Shown here in pieces: positions 10,501 through 20,172 of a DNA stretch of 64,000 nt. The DNA is taken from contig MNCI01038001.1 in the NCBI GenBank assembly GCA_015680685.1, positions 14,876 to 78,875 on the forward strand, written 5' to 3'. Each line of letters opens with the position of its first letter. The stretch's first letter is position 1. This DNA is from Gnetum montanum. Taxonomy: Eukaryota; Streptophyta; Gnetopsida; Gnetales; Gnetaceae. The notes beneath the pieces were generated by a model. It ran no database searches. It worked only from the letters and a program-made list of their open reading frames with translations, and was not told where the DNA came from. A program made the translations under genes and the position numbers.

Positions 10501-11889
10501 AGGCTACCACCATCATCTTACATCAATAAGAAGAAAGATCGCAGCCAGATGATGGTGAGTTGGCGGGACGTCTGCCTTATCATAGTTCATTTTGGCCATT
10601 GTTGACATGCTTAATCATGTAACAGGTGCTACTACTGATGTCATGGGACCCCCTCCGATTCATGTGGAGTCATGGGCCGAGATCCCTGACAAGTTTATGT
10701 TTGTGTAGGGACTTGTCGATGACATGATCAAATGCCTTCAGCAAGCAGACCCTCACGTGGGTAAGTAGTAGCATTACGCTAAAACTATTGAGTTCATTGA
10801 TTCTGCTATGCTAACGCAATTTCTACGCTCTTTGTGTCGAACAGCCTCTTGGCTCAAATGGGACCCAGCACGACCCATGAAGGTTGGCGCCGTGCCTACA
10901 CTCCCACCTGACATGATCGAGGTGTCTCGTTGCACGTTTGATGAGGCTTACAAGTGTGTCTTGCACTCGGCATGCTCCCTGTGGAAGTATAAGCACATCA
11001 ACGAGGACCTGTGGAAATGGGTCCAAAGGGCTGAGCAAAGAGAGGCTGAGCTAATTGCTGAGGTGAAGGATCTCAAGTTGAGGAACGAGTTCCTCATAAA
11101 CTGTAACCCTGACGTTGAGGACTGGTGCAAGGCTGTAGACAACTATGCTAGATTTTGGACTGTCATTCATCAGAACGTTGAATCTACTCGTGAGATAGTC
11201 GAACAGCAAATGCAGATGGAGTTGCTAACCCAAAAGTGTCAAGACATGAAAGATATCAGTGCCAAGGTTTTCGAATGGGGGTGAACCTAGAGAAACCACA
11301 AACATGTGTACAAGCTGGAGAACGACATCCATCGAAAGCTGTACAAAGACATTGCTGTGGAGGCATTCACGTATGAAGCATTCGTGAATGTCATTGACAC
11401 TTCTGAGGCCTATGCTAAGTTCAAAGAGCAGGTGAAGGTGACGAAATCTCCTGACTTGAAGGTGGACCTTCCTACAGGGGAGACTGCAGCCACCTCCCTT
11501 TCCTTGATACCTCTAAGATGGACGACTGTAGAAAGGGAGAGAGCCACTGCTGTGAATGCTGAACCTAGTAATAGGCGTTAGATGGACATCACGACAGAGG
11601 AGATCTAGCATCGCCTTAGGCTCGGTCTGGACCGGCTACCCTTTGAGATCGACATGGGTACCTCTCAAGTTAGTCGCTTTGCTATGTAGATGCTCATGCT
11701 ATGTTATAATTTGTGTTTGTTGCCTCAACTGACTACTTCATTCCCACGATGCAGGCTTCAGATGAGGATGCAAGGCCCGTAGATGGGGGGAATGAAGAAT
11801 CGGTAGAAGGCAACTCAGGGAAGGATGATGCACGAGCAGATGAAGTGAAGGCGAGTGGTGAGGACGATGCAAATAGAGACAACCCATGA
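7529..11889 (+). pseudogene. Intron-containing antisense gene inside the gypsy element
   Basis: I do not recognise the product. Probable exons: 7529-7638, 8160-8606, 8693-8982, 9068-10106, 10237-10554, 10626-10760, 10845-11668, 11755-11889. All seven introns are GT-AG and 70-520 bases long. Joining preserves the frame at 2-3 (VYCVGG into FYIDDDGVHDQ), 3-4, 5-6, 6-7 and 7-8. Junctions 1-2 and 4-5 are not in phase, and exon 2 needs a frameshift. Several in-frame stops (8805, 8892, 9343, 9640, 10699, 11282 and others) show decay. Exon 4 gives a globular region (CWLDQGVLDPLVKN); exon 5 is acidic and Pro/Ala-rich; exon 7 looks coiled coil (RAEQREAELIAEVKDLKLRN); exon 8 is an acidic tail. A TATA-like box precedes and AATAAA follows. 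It is antisense to the element and lies between protease and RT. Confidence 0.7.
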
Positions 11890-11991
11890 TAGCATGGAAT
11901 TTTCTTTTTGAAATTTTTGCAATTTTTGAAATGTTGAAATTTTGCAATTTTGTAAAAGTTTTGCAAACATTGCCAACAAGCGAAAGTTTTG

Positions 11992-11997
11992 AATAAA
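11992..11997 (+). terminator. Poly(A) signal of the antisense gene
   Basis: AATAAA, 103 bases after the last codon (stop at 11887-11889), in a T-rich 3' region. It completes a transcription unit on the strand opposite to the retrotransposon. Confidence 0.5.
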
Positions 11998-12080
11998 ACG
12001 AAAGACTTTAGAAAAGAGACTAATTTTGCGTTAGCTTGTATATCATTTAAACAGAGTGAAAAACAACCATGCTAGTTTTA

Positions 12081-12245
12081 GGCCATTCTGGGCCATTGCC
12101 AAAAGAGATAGTACGTTAACAAAGCAAAAAAGAGAAACGATGATGCTAGTTTTAGGCCATTTTGGGCCGTTAGTGTAGCATACTAGAAGAACGGCGTGTT
12201 AGCAAAGCAGAAAGCAACGATGCTAGTTTTAGGCCATTTCGGGCC
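12081..12245. repeat. Hairpin-motif array C (right side of the insert)
   Basis: Three units with the lead ATGCTAGTTTTA and stem GGCC/GGCC around six bases: 12081-12094, 12155-12168, 12232-12245. Compared with arrays A and B, the third stem position has changed on both arms, so pairing is kept. Confidence 0.8.
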
Positions 12246-12556
12246 ATAGCATAGCATGCAAATAGGATGACATGTTAACAGAAGCAGAAAATGTACAAGG
12301 GATGGCAACTAGGTGGGAAGTAATAAGGTTGCTACGCTACGCGTAGCTGCCTCAGAACCCATCGTGGGTTGATCGGAACGTAAGGCCGAGGTGTTTCAGC
12401 AGGGCCCTTATTCATATCATCATCCTCTACTTAGAAGGGAAACTCAACCCATGTGTTTGCGATTTGGGAGTTGGCTTGCTGGGATGATCCTTCCGTTGAA
12501 TGGTTAATGGATGCATGAACACGCACCTCACCCTCGGAGGTTGTGACCTCTGAGCC

Positions 12557-13477
12557 CTACTCCAAGTCTACATTACTGACTGCTTGCATTGCTACTTCAT
12601 CACCATGGATCACCACCTCCTTGCCTGCGTATGGTAAGCAGATCTCCTGGTGTATAGGTGAGGGGACAACCCTAAGTTGTGTTAACCTTGATCTTCCCAA
12701 GATCAGGTTAAACCCATGAATTTCCTTGACCATGATGAACGTTGCGTCTGTGGGGAACTGGTTCCCTACTACAAAGTTTACATGAACTATGCCCTTTACC
12801 AGGATGCGTGCCCCATTGAAGGACCTTAGACACGATGTCATTGTGGGTTTGATCTGGTCGACCAATCCCAACTTGTCCACAATAAGGAAGGGAATGATGT
12901 TTGTGGAAGCCTCGTCATCAACGTGTACGCTTCGGATCCGGTGTTGGCCGACCTGAATTGTGATGAAGAGAGGCACCGTAGTCACCTAACCCCCTTCAGG
13001 ATCTTCCCTAATCGCGTCGTCATAGAAAGTTAATTGTGGTGCCATGGACTCTACGGGTATAGAGGAAAGAACAATCGAATGGATCACTTCCTCTTCTGCT
13101 AGCATGTTCCCGTCGACCGAAACTACTGTTAACATGCAGATCAGAGTCTTGCGGTGGGGTACAGATGCCATGATTAGGTCGTACAAGCTCAATGTAGCAT
13201 TTTTCTGCTTTAGAGCTTACTTGACTTGGGTGAGGGCATTTAGAAGGCCTTGGCCACCCCCTTGTTTGACATTTTCCTCCTCTTCAATTCGTCCTAGAAG
13301 ACGAATCTCTCGAGGGAAGGCGACCTTGGATCCAGGTTCAGATCCTTGTTGGCAAGGTGATGTAGGCTGCGTAGTCATGTTGACCTTCATCTTTGAGGGT
13401 GAAGGTGCAGATGCAAGGGGTGAAGACATAGGCTTGGGGATACCCTTGACGGTACTTCCCTTCGACATCTTGTCCAC
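12557..13477 (-). pseudogene. Gypsy aspartic protease region
   Basis: Minus-strand frame 13477-12557. The retroviral-type protease starts after MTTVPLFITIQVGQ and shows VDDEASTNIIP (12908-12922), where the catalytic Asp is kept but the Gly of the D-x-G type motif is Glu. The flap and C-terminal signature FNLILGRSRLTQLRVVPS follows. A single stop lies at 12986-12988, and a frameshift separates it from gag (13734). Pol-like coding seems to continue to about 12340, then stops, and RT resumes only at 6635. Confidence 0.8.
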
Positions 13478-13733
13478 CCAGTGGACCTCCTGCCTTGCGG
13501 GGAGAGGAGGCTATTCAACTTTGTTACGCAAGATAGGGGTCGTCGAAGGCATCAGCCCCCTGATGACGAATGGAGCTAGAGGTGTTAACTGACGGGGCCA
13601 CATGGCTCCGCTAACAGGTGTCGCAAAGGTGGATGCCTGTGATGGGACTTTCAGGAAAAAATGATGATTGCGAGCTTAGACCGACCGCTAGTGGTGCTGG
13701 TGCCTCATGTTGAGGCACACGAATCAAAAATGG

Positions 13734-16187
13734 CTAGCGAGGTGGCTTGGGATCACTGTCAATGCTGATAGCATTGATGAAGTAACCGACATTATTGGCA
13801 TTAAGGGGATCTGCGTAGACATACATAGATTGGTTTTCAGGGCATACTGGGTTGCTTTCGTCCAACACCAGTTTTCCATGGTTGATTAATCTTTGGATGT
13901 CATTTTGCAACGATAGAAAATAATTCGTGTTATGACCAGACTGTTGGTGGTAGTCACAAAACCTGTCTAGCCTGAAACCCATAGGAACTGGAAGCTCATT
14001 AGGTAGGGCCGAAGAGGGATTCCTAAGGAGCTCGCAATAGCGTTGATGTCTTACGTTTGCCTCTTCTGACATCTGCTTATGATAAATGTATCCTATTTCT
14101 AGCAGTTGCTTCAGAAGCTCTAAAGGCTGTAGAGGTAGTAGGGTGTACTCTGAATGGTCTTTGCGCTCAAAGTTGGGTTTGGGTTGTGCAGATGTCTCGG
14201 GCGTAGGTGCAATAGGTTACGACACATGGCCGGGTTTGGGCGTAGGGTTAGCTGCTTGTGTGGCCAGTTTTTTACTGTTCTTACTACTGTTATTGTTAGG
14301 TTTGGGCTTGGCCTCAGTTGCCACAATGGCCACCATGGTTGTTGGGGATTTACCCTTTTCCTTCTTTGCAAAGGTTCTCTTGTAAGCGATGTAGGAAGGG
14401 TCTTTGCTTGCCTCGGACACATCTTGTATGCTCTTAGTCTGAGTGAAATCCTGACTAAGAGAGCAAGGAGCAAGGTAGTACAGTTTGGACTTGACGAGGT
14501 CATTTACTGCACCCTTAAAGATGGCCAGCAAGTGGGCCTTCGCGATGGGCTCACGGATTTCATTAAGGGTTGTGCTCCAATGTTGAATGAATTTTTGGAT
14601 TGGTTCTAGTGGGTCTTGCTTCACGGTTATCAACTGATCCAGCGTAGTTTTTGGCTTCAAGTTGTACTTGAAGCGTGTCTTGAACTAGGTTAGGAGCTCC
14701 TCCAAAGTTGAAATGGATGAGCGTGGCAATGCACGGTACCAATCTAGGGCTTTCCCAGCTAGGGACATGGTGAAGATGTGAATGATCATGTGTGGTCATT
14801 GTTGCAATAGCAAAGACTTAGACCTGAAAGTGACAAGATGTGCATTGGGATCTCCCTCCCTGTCGTACTTCGTGAAGTGCGGAAGAGACATCCCCAGGGG
14901 TAACGTCAAAGCAAGAATGGTAGGGCTAACGGGGTCGTCCTAGTAAAAATCCATGACTTGTATGGTGTCGGACCCAATAGCTTTGAGTCATTTTATTTCC
15001 TTAGTGAGGGTCTGGACAAGCTAAAACGCTTGGTCCAGACCTAGCGACGTAGTGGATGGCTGGGGAGCTACTGGGGCAGCTCCTTCTTGCGGTATGGCAG
15101 GAGCGGCGATATGATCCATTGGTTGTGCCATTGGGACAACCCCTGCGAGCAGTTCTGCCTGTGTCATCCACCATCCAATAGGTGGTGTTGTTAAAGTAGC
15201 AGCCGTTGGTTGGGCTACCGGGTATACTACTTGTGTCATCGGCAGCGTAGACCATAGCCCCGTGTTAGGAGGTGTCGACTACAAGGCTTGGTGTACTTCA
15301 GAGCACACAAAATGAGACATTTGCGATGGTGGTAGCATAGGCGAGGAAAAAAATGGGGCCCACCATCTAGATGGGTCAGGGCCCGCCACAGTGGGTGGAA
15401 CTAAGGTGAATGTAGGAATAGAGGCAGAAGTCATGTATGTTTTCGAAGTTGGTATGGTATGAACATGTGGCAGGGTAGCCATAATTGGTGTGTTACGTGC
15501 CACAGGAATGGGTTGCTGAACAGCCTGCAAAGGGACAGTAGCTGCAAACGGCATAGGTGAAATAGGCGAAAACGGACATGGAAGCACCGCAGGATTGGCG
15601 TGGCTTCCCATAGCAATTGTAATCGTAGGTTGCGAAAGTGTAGGTGTAATTACAAAGGGAGCGATAAGAGAAGAAGGCTTAGCCTAGAAGGACTGGGTAG
15701 GAGGGATAGGAGCAGGGCCGGTTGGACCTCCCTTGTCTAATTGGGAATCAAGTTCTTCCAGCCCATCCTAGAAGGCATCATCTTGGTTGGACACTGTGTC
15801 TTGTTGCTCCCTAAGCCTAGCCAATTGGATTAGCTGGTCTAGAAGCCTTTGGTACGCTTGTGTTAAAGGTAACGAAACGTCGGGAATAGGGACAAATTCC
15901 TTCCCGTTGCAGTAAGGAAACTCGAAACTGCGTTTTTCTTCGAGTTCATGGAAATCCAAGAGTAGATTTTCGTGCACCTTTGCACAGAGGAAACCGTAAT
16001 GCTCATGTTGTTGGACCAATCCCTCAGGTCCTCAATTTTGGATTCTGAGAGATCGAAGTATCTCCAACATCAGATTCAATGGTTGTTTAGTACCAATAGT
16101 GCCTTGAACCATGATGGGAGCTTCAACGTTGAAGGGAGCTTCCACGTTGAAGGCATTAGCGGAAGTAGTAGAAAAATCCATTACCAG
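13734..16187 (-). pseudogene. Tat-type gag polyprotein
   Basis: A single minus-strand frame, interrupted by about eight or more stops, runs from MDFSTTSANAF (16187) to 13734. The N-terminal part has a Leu-rich stretch (LTQAYQRLLDQLIQLARL, near 15830) and a long Pro/Ala-rich region (15020-15640). The capsid-like core follows: FTKYDREGDPNAHL, FTMSLAGKALDWYRALP, LDQLITVKQDPLEPIQKFIQ (about 14880-14600). The C-terminal zinc finger is the Tat variant CDYHQQSGHNT (13935-13965), followed by LQNDIQRLINHGKL; the last Cys of the usual finger is Phe. It would form the particle that packages the RNA. Confidence 0.85.
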
Positions 16188-16290
16188 TTGAGTAGTTATG
16201 TAGAAAAGCGCAAAGTTATGCAAATGAGTGCTAACGAACAAGGAAACTAGAACACAACGAAAAAGAAGAAGAAGGCTTTACGTCTTGCCA

Positions 16291-16960
16291 GATTCCAGAG
16301 GAACCGTCAAGGCGACCGACCTGTACCACACAAGGCGTAAAAAACCACAAATGGGTGTCACGTTTATGCCAGTGCACGGTGGGGTGCAGAGCGCATGCAA
16401 GACTACCGTAAGGCGGGAAAGCTTGCTAGCGACCACGAAGGCTTTGTGTCTCACAGGATCCCCAAGAGACCATCAAAGAAACCATTCTATACCACGTGAG
16501 ATGGGGCACAAAACGCATGCAAGACAACCGTAAGGTGGGCAAGCTAACTAGCAGTCAAGAAGGATTTGCATCTCGCGGGATCCCTGAGGGACTGCCGAAG
16601 CGACCGTTCTGTACCACACGAGATGGGGTACAGAACGCATGGAAGACAACCATAAGGTGGGCAAGCTAACTAGCAGTCAATAAGGCTTTGCGTCTCATGG
16701 GATCCCTGAGGGACCGTCGAAGTGACCGTTCTGTACCACGTGAGATGGGGTACAGAACGCATGCAAGACTATCGTAAGATGAGCTAGTTAGTTGGCAATT
16801 GGAGGCCTTATGTTCTAAGGGGCTCTCGAGGAACTGTCGAGGTGACTGATCTACACCGCATAAAGTGCAAACAACCGCAAAGGGTGTCATGTTTACGCTT
16901 ATGCATTTCGGGGTGCAGAAGGCTCATAGAACTATCGTGACATGCAGAAAAGGCACCAAA
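16291..16960. repeat. 122-base tandem array in the element leader
   Basis: Units begin with GGATCCC(T/C) or a variant at 16291, 16456, 16578, 16700 and about 16821. Steps are 165, 122, 122 and about 121 bases. Shared blocks are CGACCGTTCTGTACCAC, GATGGGGTACAGAACGCAT and GGTGGGCAAGCTAACTAGC. The array lies between the 5' LTR and gag, where Tat and Ogre elements often carry tandem repeats. Confidence 0.85.
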
Positions 16961-17236
16961 AGGCCCTCCTTCTAGCATCAGAAAACTGTAACGACCGAAA
17001 ACGTCGGTGGCTGGAAAACACCGAGGGGTCGACAGGCGTGACAGTTTCGACCCCATACTCGTGGGAGGGTCATGCTCGGTGTGTGCAGATACGGGGCACC
17101 CTGAACAATCTAGTCAATCAGATAGGGAATTAATCGGCGTCTATATAGCCTTTTACAACATATACTTTTTGAAATGGAATGGAAATGCGAAATAATGTTT
17201 GAAAATAAATAAAGCAGAAAAATAGTGCAAGATGCA

Positions 17237-18622
17237 ACAATAAGCAAGAAATAAAGTAAAAATATGGTCCAAATCTACAGGTTTGCTCTGTCAAGATGGA
17301 TACAGTCGGTTGCATAGTGTGGTGAAGTGCAGAGATCCTGTGAGTAACCAGGATGTGTAGAGCAAAACAGGTTGTGCGCTTGGGCGCAGCCTTGGGCGTT
17401 GACAATGCAGGGATTCTACCAAGGTGGTAGAAAAGGGATAGAACAAAATGTCAGCTAAACATGCTAATTGTTTGCAGTGTCAAACAGAAAGCTTACAATA
17501 CTTGATGTTATAACGTGCTGGGGAGAGAGCTTGAATGCCAGAGAAAAAAGAGTAGGAGACTTAGCGAAAAAGTGCCAATCAAATCAGGGATCGGACCTCT
17601 TTTGAATGTCATTTTCCTGAAAATTATAAACCCTTTTAATGCTATTTCTCAAGGTATTTATAGGGCCAAGAGTACGCAAAAGGGGCGGTTTGGACGCCAT
17701 GCACCTTGGGCCCACATTGACTTGCTAGTGCCACACATGCCATGTATGACCGTTGGACCTACAAGGCCGTTGTAATGCGAACTTTTCATGCCATAATTGT
17801 GAGCCTGCCATGCTATAATTGCACCGTCAGTGTCTGGAGACGTGTGCTAACGGTCTAATTAAGTGAAGTGCATTGATGTTGCACAACCACCCACATGCCT
17901 TGCTGTGCTTCGTAGTGTAGTGTGCTTGGTGTAGCATCTTGTTGTTCGTTTTACTACATGTGTGATGCATGCTTGCTACGCTATGCTACGCTATGTAGCG
18001 TAGCATAGCGTAGCAACTGGCTTTAGTCACAAAAGCTTTGCTGATTTACAAAATTTGCTTCTTGCGATGCAAGTCTCATGAACTGTGCTGTTTCTGCCCT
18101 TTGAGTTGCCTTCTGTCTCTTCCGCAGGATTACTACGCCTCGCTACGCCTTGTAGCTCAGCGTAGCATAGCAATAGACATGGTTCACCACTTCCTGACGG
18201 AATACGACATTGTTGAAGGACTTGGAACTGGGCATGGGGACTAGCTGTGGAGTTGTTGCCATGCTACACTACGTTACATGGCATAGCGTAGCGTAGCGCT
18301 CCATTCTACAATCATCTTCTGAAGCTTGCTACGCTACATAGCGAGGCGTAGTGTAGCGTAGCAGACTTCGTGACTTAGAAAACTTGCTAAACTATTTTTT
18401 GCGCATCCAGAATGCTACTACCAACTCCACGCACCGTCCTTGAGTAGGCTGTCGGCTGGGTAGGCTACTTTGGTGGACAGGCAGGATGACGTAGAGCCTG
18501 TTCACACCCAAAGTAGAAAATTTGCCGAATTGGCTGGCCTAAACTTAGAACGTTCTCCTCCTGAAGAACTACCATAGTTCTACACGAATTGCAAGGCCTG
18601 GTGAAGCGAGAAAGACCTCGCA
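17237..18622 (-). repeat. 5' LTR of the gypsy element
   Basis: Homologous to 1282-2699. The minus-strand TATA box TATAAATA is at 17655-17662. Dense TAGCG/GCTACGCTA pentamer tracts occur near 17970-18015, 18140-18175, 18280-18300 and 18330-18365. Unlike the left copy, no TGGCG-type primer site follows its inner border, so the leader junction here may be rearranged. The outer border abuts copia sequence near 18622-18640. Confidence 0.85.
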
Positions 18623-18639
18623 TTTTTTTGGGTGTTTCA

Positions 18640-19209
18640 CCCAGCATCAACCAATAGTAAATAATGTAATAAGGGAGAGTACCTATCTTTGGGCTTTGGT
18701 GTTCTAGTAGACCTTCTCAACTGAGGGTCTAGTGTGACTATTGCTAACTCAACTTTAGCTTCATCTTTAGTGATCTTGTTTCTAGGATTTTCTTAAATCC
18801 TTCCTGCTACATCCCTCTCAGATATCTCTTCCAATTCAACCTTCTTACTTTCTTTTTCCTACTTCCCTACATTGTTAGATTCTGATCTAGACCTATTGTT
18901 GTACACCACATGTTCATTAAAAGTGAGATCTCTATGCCTTATAATTTTTCTATTTTGATTATCCCAAAAATGATAACCAAAATCATCAAAATCATAGCCA
19001 ATAAAATAACATTTATTGGCTTTAGGATCAAGTTTATCTTGGACATTAGAATGTAAGTGCACATATGATACACAATCAAAAACTTTTAAATCTGAAAATT
19101 TTTTAGTCTTTCTTGACCATTCCTTCTTAGGTATCTTAAAGTCCAACAAAACTGAAGGTCCATGATTTATGAGATAGGTTGTTGTGCTAACTACATCTTC
19201 CGAAAACAT
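18640..19209 (-). pseudogene. Ty1-copia integrase tail and linker
   Basis: The minus-strand peptide has LKVFDCVSYVHLHS, LDPKANKCYFIGYD and RDLTFNEHVVYN, the C-terminal part of copia integrase. A linker ending in LRRSTRTPKPKDRYSP and LHYLLLVDAG, normally just before RT, follows. Copia sequence stops at about 18640, where the gypsy LTR begins. The catalytic integrase core is missing upstream, so this is a deletion derivative. Confidence 0.8.
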
Positions 19210-19214
19210 CTTTG

Positions 19215-20134
19215 GTAGTTTAGTTATTAAATAGTTCTTTAGAAGAATTTAAGTGAGACGATGCACTTGAACCAAGAATCCAAGATTCAATACCATTGTC
19301 CACACAACAAACTAGGGCATCAACAATTTCTTTAGTAGCTGCATTCACTAAATCATCATGTTGGTTTTTCTTTTCTTTCTTTGGTCTTGTGCACTATTTT
19401 CTAAGGTGATCTTTTTTATCACAATTCCAATAGGTGACATTCTTACGACCCTTGGATTGACTTCTCCCCTTGGACTTTGATTTTCCATGGCCTTGATTCT
19501 ATCCCCGCTGAATACTTCTACCTTTGCCTTCATTACTCAAGGTAGAACTCGAACATTCACCTAACTTCCTTCTACGTACATCCTGACTAAGAATCAAATC
19601 TTGAACTCTAAGCAACTTTAGTTTTTGATCTCTTAATAAACTACTAACTACAGTCACCGTTGCAGACCAACTATCAAGTAGTGATGATAACAAGATCAAT
19701 GCTTTGATCTCATCATCAAAGTTGATTTCCAGAGAACTCAATTGACTCGTGATCACATTGAACTCATTGATGTGATTTGTAACCGATGCACGTTCAGACA
19801 TCCTCAAATTGAACAATCAGTGCATCAAATATACCTTGTTGGAGGCGGATGGCTTTTTGTACATATCTAATAAGGCTTTCATCAAACCTTGAGTAGTCTT
19901 TTCATTGATGATATTGAATGCAATGTTCCATGATAACGTCAAACGAATCATCCTAAGAGTCTAGCAATCTAATAGTTCCCAATTCTCTTTTCTCATATGA
20001 TATGGCTTTTTCCCCAACAATGGTTTGTGCAACTTCTTCTAGTATAGATAATTTTTGGTCTGCATCTTCTAGAACTCGAAGTTCATCCCATCAAACTTGT
20101 TGATCTTGACTTTCCCATCCTTGGACACCATTGC
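19215..20134 (-). pseudogene. Ty1-copia gag and protease start
   Basis: On the minus strand gag starts at about 20134 (MVSKDGKVKINKFDGMNFEF). It continues through the UBN2-type gag region (MSERASVTNHINEFN, ILLSSLLDSWSA; 19816-19533) to a CCHC knuckle near 19400-19440 whose second half is broken by a stop (NCDKKDHLRK-stop-C). The protease start WILGSSASSHL (about 19260-19290) has Gly where the catalytic Asp belongs. It is directly followed by the integrase tail, so most of protease and the integrase core are deleted. Confidence 0.75.
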
Positions 20135-20158
20135 TCCCATTGATCCTTTGCAAACCTT

Positions 20159-20170
20159 GCTCTAATACCA
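20159..20170 (-). other. Copia primer binding site
   Basis: Reads TGGTATTAGAGC on the minus strand, a one-base variant of the initiator-tRNA-Met site of copia elements. It is about 25 bases before the gag ATG. The 5' LTR should lie at higher coordinates (from about 20173), but its outer end was not found. Confidence 0.7.
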
Positions 20171-20172
20171 GT

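Larger units (their letters stand above)
1282..18622 (-). mobile_element. Tat/Ogre-like Ty3-gypsy LTR retrotransposon, decayed
   Basis: On the minus strand the order is LTR (17237-18622), repeat-rich leader, gag, protease, a 5.7-kb interval with an antisense gene, reverse transcriptase with RNase H, a second archaeal-type RNase H, integrase, a hairpin-repeat region and LTR (1282-2699). Gag-protease-RT-RNaseH-integrase is the Ty3-gypsy order. The second RNase H and the CDYH...GH gag finger are Tat-lineage features, and noncoding DNA between protease and RT recalls Ogre elements. Every ORF carries stops or frameshifts, and the LTRs differ by point changes and small indels (roughly 90 percent alike by eye), so the insertion is old. 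Outer borders are approximate; no target duplication was identified. Confidence 0.85.

Noticed and set aside
13044-13592. 182-codon plus-strand ORF
   Set aside because: Antisense to the protease and gag-protease junction; peptide shows no family feature.
14086-14609. Plus-strand ORFs of 99 and 151 codons
   Set aside because: Shadows of the gag capsid region, which is open and recognisable on the minus strand.
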